This document shows, in pieces, positions 53,940 to 61,081 of a DNA stretch of 64,000 nucleotides. Origin of the DNA: Secundilactobacillus mixtipabuli. Lineage in GTDB: Bacteria > Bacillota > Bacilli > Lactobacillales > Lactobacillaceae. Where the stretch lies: assembly GCF_002217925.1 (NCBI RefSeq), contig NZ_BCMF01000003.1, positions 62,001 to 126,000 of the forward strand. The letters run 5' to 3'. Numbering within the stretch: position 1 is the stretch's first letter; each line of letters starts with the position of its first letter. The notes beneath the pieces were generated by a model. The model was given only the letters and a program-made list of their open reading frames with translations, was not told where the DNA came from and did not search any database. A program made the position numbers and the translations under genes.

Positions 53940-54710
53940 ATGGCTAAATTAGCGATTGTAACGGGTTCAGGACAAGGTATTGGTGAAGGAATTGCGCACC
54001 GCTTAGCGAAGGATGGTTACGCTATTGCCGTAGCTGACATCAATGACACAACGGCCGCAAAAGTGGCACAGGATCTGCAGAGTGCGGGGTATAGCGCCAA
54101 AGCCTACCACGTGGATGTGGCCCATCGCGACGAGGTGTTTGACCTTGTGAATGCAGCGGTCAAAGATTTAGGGGAATTGGCTGTGTACGTCAACAACGCA
54201 GGGGTTGCCTTTATTGAAAGCTTTATCGATTCAGATCCAGCACAGGTTGAACGATTATTAGATGTGAACTTAAAGGGGACTTACTGGGGCATTCAAGCGG
54301 CTGGTAAGAAATTTAAGGAACAGGGACACGGCGGCCGAATCGTCAACGCTGCTTCACTGGCAGGGTATGAAGCTTCAGCTCTGCAAAGTGCCTATTCGGC
54401 ATCGAAGTTCGCCATTCGCGGACTGACGCAGTCGGCAGCCAAGGAATTCGCCAAGGATAAAATTACCGTGAACGCCTATAATCCAGGCATTGTCCGCACG
54501 AAAATGCGTGACGCTATCGATAAAAAGACGGCGGCAATCAAGCACAAGACGATCCCGGAGCAGCAGGCCGATTGCCTGACAGAAATTGCCATTGGCAGGG
54601 AAGCCACCCCAGCCGATGTAGCGGAAGTGGTTGCCTGGTTTGTGAGTCCGGGAGCTGGTTATGTCACCGGACAGAGTTTGCAAGTTGATGGGGGAATGAG
54701 ATTTCATTAG
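53940..54710 (+). CDS. Short-chain dehydrogenase, acetoin/diacetyl reductase type
   Basis: 256 residues. NAD-binding TGSGQGIGEGIA, NNAG, catalytic Ser in VNAASLAGY and YSASK, and C-terminal GYVTGQSLQVDGGMRF. The residues after YSASK (FAIRGLTQSAAKEFA) and IVRTKMRDAIDK are typical of meso-2,3-butanediol dehydrogenase / acetoin reductase. It is 21 bp after luxS and may be transcribed with it. Stop is followed immediately by a family B repeat. Confidence 0.88.
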   Translation: MAKLAIVTGSGQGIGEGIAHRLAKDGYAIAVADINDTTAAKVAQDLQSAGYSAKAYHVDVAHRDEVFDLVNAAVKDLGELAVYVNNAGVAFIESFIDSDPAQVERLLDVNLKGTYWGIQAAGKKFKEQGHGGRIVNAASLAGYEASALQSAYSASKFAIRGLTQSAAKEFAKDKITVNAYNPGIVRTKMRDAIDKKTAAIKHKTIPEQQADCLTEIAIGREATPADVAEVVAWFVSPGAGYVTGQSLQVDGGMRFH

Positions 54711-54836
54711 AGTGTGAGGCGAGGCGGTTAGAGACCGGAGTGTAAGGGTGCTTTACCAGAAATCCTGGTCTTGGATTTGTGGTGAAGCACCCTTACATGC
54801 AGGTCTCTGCCTCGGCGAACACGTTTACGCTAGGTA
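54708..54836 (+). repeat. Long hairpin repeat, family B
   Basis: Begins with the stop codon of the SDR gene (TAGAGTGTGAGGCGAGGCGG), has GTGTAAGGGTGCTTTACCA / ..GTGAAGCACCCTTACAT around AAATCCTGGTCTTGGATTT, and closes GCCTCGGCGAACACGTTTA then CGCTAGG. Confidence 0.85.
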
Positions 54837-54866
54837 AAATCAAATAGCTTGAACCAAATACCAATA

Positions 54867-54925
54867 ATAACAAGGCAACCAATTGCCACTCCAATTCGAG
54901 TGACAATTGGTTGCCTTGTTGTCTC
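54867..54925. terminator. Long hairpin terminator
   Basis: AACAAGGCAACCAATTG and CAATTGGTTGCCTTGTT pair with an extra CACT/AGTG inner stem. It lies behind the repeat, in a 480-bp gap that is otherwise empty except for the next promoter. Confidence 0.75.
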
Positions 54926-55136
54926 TGTTCTAAATCTGCTTACACGTATTCATAAAAATTCACAATCTCGTTGATCTAGTAAACTACTTATCTGATTTAG
55001 AGCAGAACAATATTAACAGAAGTTGCCTATATCACTCAAACACAGTCAAATCATACTTTTAAAGCGGAATTCAAATAAACTGAATATTTTTCACAAGACG
55101 TGACACTTTCAAGCCAAATGTAACTAAATCTAGCAC

Positions 55137-55157
55137 GGAAAGCGGTTACAATATAAT
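55137..55157 (+). promoter_or_regulatory. Promoter with cre-like site before the NmrA-like gene
   Basis: GGAAAGCGGTTACA (55137-55150) fits the catabolite-responsive consensus TGWAANCGNTNWCA except for the first base, and touches TATAAT (55152-55157). CcpA binding there would block the promoter. Confidence 0.5.
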
Positions 55158-55192
55158 TGTTAAATCAAATACATCTTGATGGAGGTATCATT

Positions 55193-56044
55193 ATGATTTT
55201 AGTAACTTCTGCATGTGGTCATTCTGGTTCAGCAATGGTGAAAGGGTTAGTAGACGCTGGTTATGATGTGATTGCATCAGATATCAACCCTAAAGTTAAG
55301 GACTTGCCTGGAATCAAAAAAGCAATGGTTGGTGATCTGACCAACGTTGATTTCCAAAAGGAACTGATTGATAGCTGTGATCAGATTGTTTACGTGCCAC
55401 CGCTGTTCAACGCTCAAGAAGAATATATTGGTAAAGCAATGATTGATTTGGCCGTCAAAGCACATTTGAAGCAGTTCGTCTTTGTTTCAGTTATTCACCC
55501 AATCTTGACGACGTTGTTACAACACGTGGACAAGCGAAACATTGAGGAACACCTGTTATACACTGCGATGAATGAAGACCTGCCATACACCATTTTGCAA
55601 CCAACTCACTACATGCATAACTTTACACCAAAAGAAATCATGAAGAACGGTGAATATAAGATGTTCTTTGATTTGGATAAGAAGAGCGTAGCGTGGGTTG
55701 ATGAAGCGGATGTTGCTGAAGTTTGTGCCAAAGTAGTTGGCGATCCTCAAAAGTATAACAAGGCTGACTTAGAGTTGGTAGGGACTGAACGGCTGACACT
55801 TAACGAATGCATGGATATCTTTAACGAAGTTACGGGTAAGGATTACAAAGCGATTTACCAACCAATCGATGAATGGCTCGATGATCTTGGTGCCAAAGAT
55901 CTATACTTCCGTGAAGGGTTCAGACACTTAGCTAACACCTATAACAACTGGGGATTAGACGGGAATACCAGCGTGCTTGAATGGCAATTGGGTCGCAAAC
56001 CAACGACGATGCATGAGTATATCAAACGCGAATTGAATCTATAA
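55193..56044 (+). CDS. NmrA-like NAD(P)-binding protein
   Basis: 283 residues from ATG 55193 (TGGAGG site). Atypical short-chain dehydrogenase with a Rossmann start (MILVTSACGHSGSAMVKGLVDAGYDVIASD), the DLTN turn, and FVFVSVIHP in place of the catalytic Tyr-Lys motif. Such proteins sense NAD(P) or reduce quinones. Likely under carbon catabolite control from the cre-like site. Confidence 0.85.
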   Translation: MILVTSACGHSGSAMVKGLVDAGYDVIASDINPKVKDLPGIKKAMVGDLTNVDFQKELIDSCDQIVYVPPLFNAQEEYIGKAMIDLAVKAHLKQFVFVSVIHPILTTLLQHVDKRNIEEHLLYTAMNEDLPYTILQPTHYMHNFTPKEIMKNGEYKMFFDLDKKSVAWVDEADVAEVCAKVVGDPQKYNKADLELVGTERLTLNECMDIFNEVTGKDYKAIYQPIDEWLDDLGAKDLYFREGFRHLANTYNNWGLDGNTSVLEWQLGRKPTTMHEYIKRELNL

Positions 56045-56057
56045 TCATTAAAAACGT

Positions 56058-56092
56058 AAAAAACCTCTGATTTTTAAAGTCAGAGGTTTTTT
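56058..56092 (+). terminator. Terminator
   Basis: AAAAAACCTCTGA pairs with TCAGAGGTTTTTT; follows the NmrA-like gene. Confidence 0.9.
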
Positions 56093-56215
56093 AGCGCCAA
56101 GCTTAAATTGGGTGAATTTTGAAGCAACCATATTCTGGTTGAAATCCTTTGTGACAGGCTTAATTAGAGCGTAAAATAATACACGTAAGAAATGCGATAG
56201 AGAGAAGCCAGTTAG

Positions 56216-56662
56216 ATGACCGTTCAGTTAAAATCGGCAAGACCGTCAAAACAGATGTATCAAAATAACGAAGTATATGCATCGACACACTATAAATACA
56301 TGAGTGGCGCGACTACTAAAGTTAAGCACCCACTAGTTGAACCTCAGGAGAAAGCCAGTGTAGAGACACGTACTGTCAAGAAGAAAAAAAGCTCTTGGTG
56401 GGTTACTATAGGGACAGGCTATCTATTCTTAAAACTTGGTATTTGGGTGTGGCCGTACATAGAGTCCTGGGTGATAGCTCTGGGAATGCTATTCTTCATG
56501 TTATTGGGGTTGTTCTTACTGTACCTATTCTGTGTATGGCTCGACAACAAAACAGGTGGTGGCGGTGGCTACTCGGGTGATCCGTACGATGATAGTTACG
56601 ATGCCGGCTGGTTTGATTCGTGGGCATTTCATAATGATGATCATAATGATAATTTGTATTAG
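56216..56662 (+). CDS. Membrane protein with acidic DAGWFDSW tail, paralogue 1
   Basis: 148 residues. A soluble N-terminal part with TVQLKSARPSKQ and HYKYMSGATTKVKHPLVEPQ, a basic stretch (VKKKKSSWW), two transmembrane helices (about 63-82 and 85-108), then a Gly-rich turn and an acidic, aromatic tail SGDPYDDSYDAGWFDSWA ending HNDDHNDNLY. A close paralogue lies at 62662. The conserved head and tail around freer helices suggest both ends carry function. Family unknown to me. Confidence 0.7.
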   Translation: MTVQLKSARPSKQMYQNNEVYASTHYKYMSGATTKVKHPLVEPQEKASVETRTVKKKKSSWWVTIGTGYLFLKLGIWVWPYIESWVIALGMLFFMLLGLFLLYLFCVWLDNKTGGGGGYSGDPYDDSYDAGWFDSWAFHNDDHNDNLY

Positions 56663-56730
56663 AGCGTGTGAAATAAGTCAAAATCAGTGAGCAAAATAGA
56701 CTAACTTAAAATTAATACTTCATAAATAAT

Positions 56731-56774
56731 AAAATGGCTCTATCCATAATAAATACCGGGATAGAGCCATTTTG
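56731..56774. terminator. Terminator between convergent genes
   Basis: AAAATGGCTCTATCC pairs with GGATAGAGCCATTTT, loop CATAATAAATACCG. Confidence 0.85.
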
Positions 56775-56842
56775 TTCATAATAGTTAGACAGAAATCTAA
56801 CTTGCTTGCTGCACCTCACAATGGTGTTGTACTTAAAGAAAG

Positions 56843-57739
56843 CTACTTAGTTAAAAAATCGGGCGCCATAAATTCAGGATTCGGCCAGTGATAAAAGCCT
56901 TCACCAGTAGTTGGTCCCAATTTGTTTGCATCAATCCGTTCCTTCATCTTCTTAGCAACTAACCGTAAATCATCGTTATCAGTGGCTTCAGCTTCGGACA
57001 CAACAATGTTGTAATGCGTCTTCATACCGATAGCATCCAAGACAGCAAATGGTCCCACTTGAACGCCTAAATCAATCATCCACGTTTTATCAATCGTGGT
57101 TGGCTCTGCGACACCTTTAGCCCACAGAACTAAAGCTGAATTTAGCCACGGAATCAGCATCGAGTTTAGCACATATCTTGGCTGTTCCTTTTTCAGTGGG
57201 ATTGGAACCATGCCAATGGTTTTGGCAAAATCAACGACTTGATCAAACACATCTTTTGAAGTTTCAGGCGAGCCCATAACTTCAGCAGTATTGCGACTCC
57301 AAATCTGGTTTGCAAAATGAATGTGTAAGTAAAGTTCTGGTCGACCAGTAAAATCTTTTAACTGACTAGGTAATAGGGTTGATGAATTGCTGGCAAAAAT
57401 TGTTTTTGCTGGGGCAACTTTAGCTAATGATTCATAAAACGTTTTCTTGATGTCTAATTTTTCTGGAATGGCTTCAATGACTAAGTCTGCATTCTTAGCA
57501 GCGGTAGCCAAATCAGTTGTATAACTCAGCTGTTGGAGTCCTTTTTCAAAATCTTTATCGGTAATCTTCAAATCGCGCTGATAAGCTGTTCTTAACTGTT
57601 CAATATGTTTCTTTGCAGTTTTCATCGCATCATCATTAATATCGTAAAGGACCACTTTTAGGCCTTTAAAGGCAGTTTGATAAGCAATTTGGCTACCAAG
57701 AACTCCGCCGCCAATTACAGTAACATTCTTAATTGTCAT
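56843..57739 (-). CDS. 3-hydroxyacyl-CoA dehydrogenase family protein
   Basis: 298 residues. NAD-binding start VTVIGGGVLGSQIAYQTAFKGLKVVLYDIND, catalytic region SNSSTLLPSQLKD.TGRPELYLHIHFANQIW (active-site His within HIHFANQ where 3-hydroxybutyryl-CoA dehydrogenases have GxHFFNP). C-terminal GPFAVLDAIGMK and GEGFYHWPNPEF. Converts a 3-hydroxyacyl compound to the 3-oxo form; acyl-CoA as substrate is inferred. Divergent from a GntR regulator. Confidence 0.88.
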   Translation of the reverse strand: MTIKNVTVIGGGVLGSQIAYQTAFKGLKVVLYDINDDAMKTAKKHIEQLRTAYQRDLKITDKDFEKGLQQLSYTTDLATAAKNADLVIEAIPEKLDIKKTFYESLAKVAPAKTIFASNSSTLLPSQLKDFTGRPELYLHIHFANQIWSRNTAEVMGSPETSKDVFDQVVDFAKTIGMVPIPLKKEQPRYVLNSMLIPWLNSALVLWAKGVAEPTTIDKTWMIDLGVQVGPFAVLDAIGMKTHYNIVVSEAEATDNDDLRLVAKKMKERIDANKLGPTTGEGFYHWPNPEFMAPDFLTK

Positions 57740-57851
57740 AATTAATCCCTCCAGATTTTATAGGTTATCTAAAGGGTATAAAATTTCTGCTTGTGCGTAA
57801 ATACACAATAATCCTTTTCTTGAATTCTTGTGATAAAATCATCTTTGGTAT

Positions 57852-57864
57852 CTGGTATGACCAG
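57852..57864. promoter_or_regulatory. FadR/GntR-type operator
   Basis: CTGGTATGACCAG is a 13-bp perfect inverted repeat (TGGTnnnACCA type) typical of FadR-subfamily GntR proteins, 17 bp before the GntR start and in the divergent region shared with the dehydrogenase gene. Confidence 0.65.
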
Positions 57865-57881
57865 TACAAGGAGGCAAAATA

Positions 57882-58580
57882 ATGAAATTCAAACCGATTG
57901 AAGCACCTAGCGCTACAGAATTATTAGTCACACAAATCAAGAATGCTATTATCACAGGACAATTAAAGCCAGGTGACAAGCTGCCTCATGAACGTGAATT
58001 GGCACGGCAAATGAATGTCAGCCGATCCGTCATTAATAGTGGTTTAAACCGATTACAGCAGCTTCACTTCATCCATATTCGTCCGCGCCAAGGTGCTTTT
58101 GTTGCTGACTATCACAGTGAAGGTAACCTAGAAACACTCAATCAGGTGGTTGATTTTGATGGGGGTTATTATCAGACCTCATTGCTTCAATCGATTTACG
58201 AATTTCGTCTTGTTACTGAGGAAAACATCGTGACCTTGGCAGCACAAAGGCAAGATAAGCCCAGTTTGAAATTAGCACAGCAAGCCCTGAATCAATTTAA
58301 ACAAGCAGTCAACGTTCAAGAATGGTCTACTACAACTTTCAACTTTTTTCATGCCCTCGCGTTAGCTTCCCAAAATCAAGTTTATCCGCTGATTATTAAT
58401 AGCTTCCGGCCAATGTACCTAAAATTGGCGGAATGGAATAGTAAGGATGGCGGCAATTCTGAGATTATTCAGCGTAATCAAGATTTGCTAGAGGCTATCA
58501 GTCATGGCAACGTTAAACTGGCCGTTGACCTTGATCACGCTTTGATTGAATGGAGCTTTCGAGATCTCATGCGGGCTTAA
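57882..58580 (+). CDS. GntR-family regulator, FadR subfamily
   Basis: 232 residues. N-terminal winged HTH (ELLVTQIKNAIITGQLKPGDKLPHERELARQMNVSRSVINSGLNRLQQLHFIHIRPRQGAFVAD) and a C-terminal FCD helical sensor with the acidic and His metal/ligand sites (DFDG.., FFHALALAS, DLDHAL). Probably represses itself and the divergent dehydrogenase through CTGGTATGACCAG, responding to a carboxylate or acyl-CoA. Confidence 0.9.
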   Translation: MKFKPIEAPSATELLVTQIKNAIITGQLKPGDKLPHERELARQMNVSRSVINSGLNRLQQLHFIHIRPRQGAFVADYHSEGNLETLNQVVDFDGGYYQTSLLQSIYEFRLVTEENIVTLAAQRQDKPSLKLAQQALNQFKQAVNVQEWSTTTFNFFHALALASQNQVYPLIINSFRPMYLKLAEWNSKDGGNSEIIQRNQDLLEAISHGNVKLAVDLDHALIEWSFRDLMRA

Positions 58581-58778
58581 TTCCATAGGCTAGTTTACTT
58601 AATAGAACATAAAAAAGTGTGGTTCATGTGTACCAGATTTGTTAAGTAAATAGCTAAAGTACTACAACTTCTTTAATTTTCAAATAATGTAACAAATGGC
58701 ATCGAGGCAGAACTGCCACTCAGATAAGTACCATTTCAAAATGGGTTTTTGGAACCACTAATTGAATAAACCACTGGC

Positions 58779-58809
58779 GAGCTACTTTAAATGAGTAGCT
58801 CGTTTTTTT
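58779..58809. terminator. Terminator
   Basis: GAGCTACTTTAAATGAGTAGCTC followed by seven T, between GntR and Rrf2 genes. Confidence 0.85.
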
Positions 58810-58817
58810 GGTCTTCT

Positions 58818-59282
58818 TTATTTGTCAGCAAGCGTTCGCCAGTCCACATAAGCGGAAGCCTCGTCGCTAAGCAAATCAGCGATGGACAATCGGCTCAAGG
58901 TTTCTTTGTATTTAGCCTCAGCACGTTCAAACTGTAGACTGACCTGGTCGAATTTTTGATCAAATGCAGCCTGATCAAGCCGCAGTACTTGATCGCGCAA
59001 GTTATTCCAAGAGGCAAACGACTCATCGCCTTCAATTGCAGTAAAAATATCCAGCAGCGAAATCTCACTAGTTGGCCGTGCTAAGGTGATCCCACCGGTT
59101 TTGCTGGCATCAGTAGCAACGATGCCATGTACGGCCAGCTGATGCGTAATTTTATGCAGATAAGAATCAGATACTTGTAGGATTTGACTAAGCAATTTAC
59201 TTTTTAGTGGCTGTTGATCCTTTTGACGCGCTAGAATTACTACCACGTAGATTGCTTGTTCTACTCCAATTTTAAATTTCAT
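58818..59282 (-). CDS. Rrf2-family regulator without cysteines
   Basis: 154 residues from ATG 59282 (TAGGAGGAAT). HTH of the Rrf2 type (KSKLLSQILQVSDSYLHKITHQLAVHGIV) followed by the wing (SKTGGITLARP). There are no cysteines, so no iron-sulfur cluster of the IscR/NsrR kind can form; it would sense something else. Divergent from the decarboxylase-hydrolase operon, whose leader holds a perfect TTATCTATAGATAA palindrome. Confidence 0.88.
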   Translation of the reverse strand: MKFKIGVEQAIYVVVILARQKDQQPLKSKLLSQILQVSDSYLHKITHQLAVHGIVATDASKTGGITLARPTSEISLLDIFTAIEGDESFASWNNLRDQVLRLDQAAFDQKFDQVSLQFERAEAKYKETLSRLSIADLLSDEASAYVDWRTLADK

Positions 59283-59420
59283 GTTATTCCTCCTACGGCC
59301 ATTCAGCCGGTCATAATAGTCTGTAAAACAACTTTAAAACTAGTCTCGCCTAGATGCAAACAGCACCGTCAAACTCCAAAACCTTGTCTTTGGTAAGCTA
59401 TTAAACTTTTTGATTATCAG

Positions 59421-59484
59421 TTGACTTTCTCGGAGCAAGTTGTAAAATAGCTTTAATCTTTGGATAATTATTATCTATAGATAA
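59421..59484 (+). promoter_or_regulatory. Promoter and palindromic operator of the 59.5-kb operon
   Basis: TTGACT (59421-59426) and TAAAAT (59443-59448) form the promoter. TTATCTATAGATAA (59471-59484), a perfect 14-bp palindrome, follows in the transcribed leader, directly before the AAAAGGAG site. It is a candidate operator for the divergent Rrf2 regulator. Confidence 0.55.
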
Positions 59485-59499
59485 AAGGAGATTTTAAAT

Positions 59500-60663
59500 A
59501 TGACAGACGACTCAACCATTGTTGATAAAAAAGTATCAGAGTTAGCACGCTTAACACCGCAGCTCAGCCGAGCAATCACTAACACTGGTAAAGAACTGAA
59601 CGATAACGCAATCATCGGCGACCGCCAGTGGGCAATGAATACCTTGGCAATGCTGATTGGCATGGGCGATATGGACGGTCAGCTTCAAGTTTATACAAAG
59701 GCTGCTCAGCAAGCCGGCGCAACAGATGATGAGATTCAAGATGTGATCAATTTAGCTAGCATTTATGCCGGCAATCCCCGCGCCGTTAACGCCGCCCGGT
59801 TAATTGCGCCTTACCTGCAAAGTGAACAGCAACGCTTACGGCCAAACGTCACTGAAGAATTAGTAAACGTTGGCGATCATGAAACGATGGTTTGGGACAA
59901 CCACGGTGAAGGCTTCCCTATCGTCTTGATTCACTGCTTGGCACTGGATCACCGCACTTGGCGTGAAGTTTACCCCCAACTGGCTAAAACTGGTGCGCGG
60001 GTCATCGCGTATGATATTCGTGGTCACGGTTGGGCTCGCAATGCGCCAATCACTACGAGTTTGGATCAATTAGCTGATGATTTGCACAAGTTGTTGGGTA
60101 AACTTGGTATCAAAAAAGCGGATATTTACGGTGCTTCATACGGCGGTGCGGTTGCACAGGCCTTGGCTGCCGACTATCCTGAAGACATACGCTCATTAGC
60201 TTTAATTGCCACTGGTCTTAAAGGATTCCCAGTGTTGGCTGCCCGTGCTGATGCTGCTGAAAAAGAGGGTATGGAAGCACAAGTTGCAGTATCCTTGATT
60301 CGCTGGTTCACACCTGAAACCATTGCCCGTAATCCTTGGGAAGTCCGCTATGGTCGCGAGTGCGTTCGCCATATTAGCGTGGCTAACTGGGCCGCAGCTT
60401 GGCGTGCAATGGCCGCAGGCGATGCAATGGAAACAGCACCGAACATCAAAGTGCCAGTATTGGCTTTAGGCGGTAAACAGGATGCTTCTGCGGTCCCTGC
60501 CCTCATGCAGCAAATGGCAAATGCCTATCCAAATTCTAAGCTAGTCACCTTGGACCCCGGTACCCATATGATGCCGATGGAACAACCACAGGCTGTCTCT
60601 GATGCGTTAGCCGCATTTTACCAATCAGTTGATGCCCGAACTTTTAAAAAGGATGAAAAATAG
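59500..60663 (+). CDS. Carboxymuconolactone decarboxylase-like / alpha-beta hydrolase fusion
   Basis: 387 residues with two domains. Residues 1-110 match the carboxymuconolactone decarboxylase fold (NDNAIIGDRQWAMNTLAMLIGMGDMDGQLQVYTKAAQQAGATDDEIQD..), without the CxxC of AhpD. Residues 120-380 are an alpha/beta hydrolase with GASYGGA (nucleophile Ser), GKQDAS and GTHMMPMEQ (Asp, His). The known fusion PcaL has these domains in the opposite order. It likely acts on a lactone or enol-lactone. Followed by a YciI-like gene in overlapping frames; under an Rrf2 regulator. Confidence 0.88.
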   Translation: MTDDSTIVDKKVSELARLTPQLSRAITNTGKELNDNAIIGDRQWAMNTLAMLIGMGDMDGQLQVYTKAAQQAGATDDEIQDVINLASIYAGNPRAVNAARLIAPYLQSEQQRLRPNVTEELVNVGDHETMVWDNHGEGFPIVLIHCLALDHRTWREVYPQLAKTGARVIAYDIRGHGWARNAPITTSLDQLADDLHKLLGKLGIKKADIYGASYGGAVAQALAADYPEDIRSLALIATGLKGFPVLAARADAAEKEGMEAQVAVSLIRWFTPETIARNPWEVRYGRECVRHISVANWAAAWRAMAAGDAMETAPNIKVPVLALGGKQDASAVPALMQQMANAYPNSKLVTLDPGTHMMPMEQPQAVSDALAAFYQSVDARTFKKDEK

Positions 60664-60968
60664 TGACCAAAAGACAATACTTTGTGGTGACTTACACCCA
60701 TGATAATATCGTTGGCTGGACCAAGTACGTTCTGGCCCACGTAAAATATCTCAAAGAACAAATTAAAATCGGCAATTTAGTAGTTTCCGGCCCAAGTCAG
60801 GGTGATCACAAGCGCCAGGCAATTTTGATTTTTCATGTAGCAGACCGCGATGCTTTGATGACCATTATCAAGCAAGATCCATACTATATCCATGACTTGA
60901 TAATTTCGATGACCATCACGCCATGGAAGCCACAGTTTGGCGATTTAGATGAAAGCAATTTTGAATGA
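60663..60968 (+). CDS. YciI-like protein
   Basis: 101 residues from GTG 60663, which overlaps the last base of the preceding stop (TAGTG). YciI/ muconolactone-isomerase-like ferredoxin fold: FVVTYTHD start, conserved His in the middle (SQGDHKRQAILIFHVADRDALMTIIKQDPYY) and Asp. Its placement with the CMD-hydrolase suggests a step in the same lactone pathway. Confidence 0.82.
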   Translation: MTKRQYFVVTYTHDNIVGWTKYVLAHVKYLKEQIKIGNLVVSGPSQGDHKRQAILIFHVADRDALMTIIKQDPYYIHDLIISMTITPWKPQFGDLDESNFE

Positions 60969-61081
60969 ATTTATCAACAACAGTTGCCAAAGAACCGTCA
61001 TTTACTGGATTTGAGAAAAACATCATCAAACTAAAAAAGGGAGTGCTGAATAAATGGGTCATCGTCAAATCGTATTGGTGA
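60965..61081 (+). pseudogene. Third gene of the operon, cut by ISL3
   Basis: ATG 60965 overlaps the yciI-like stop as ATGA, typical for a translationally coupled gene. The product opens MNLSTTVAKEPSFTGFEKN and after about 30 residues runs into the left end of the ISL3 element at 61056, stopping at 61081. The right flank of the element holds no obvious continuation, so the rest was probably lost; if the host DNA is simply rejoined the frame stops after one more codon. Confidence 0.5.
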
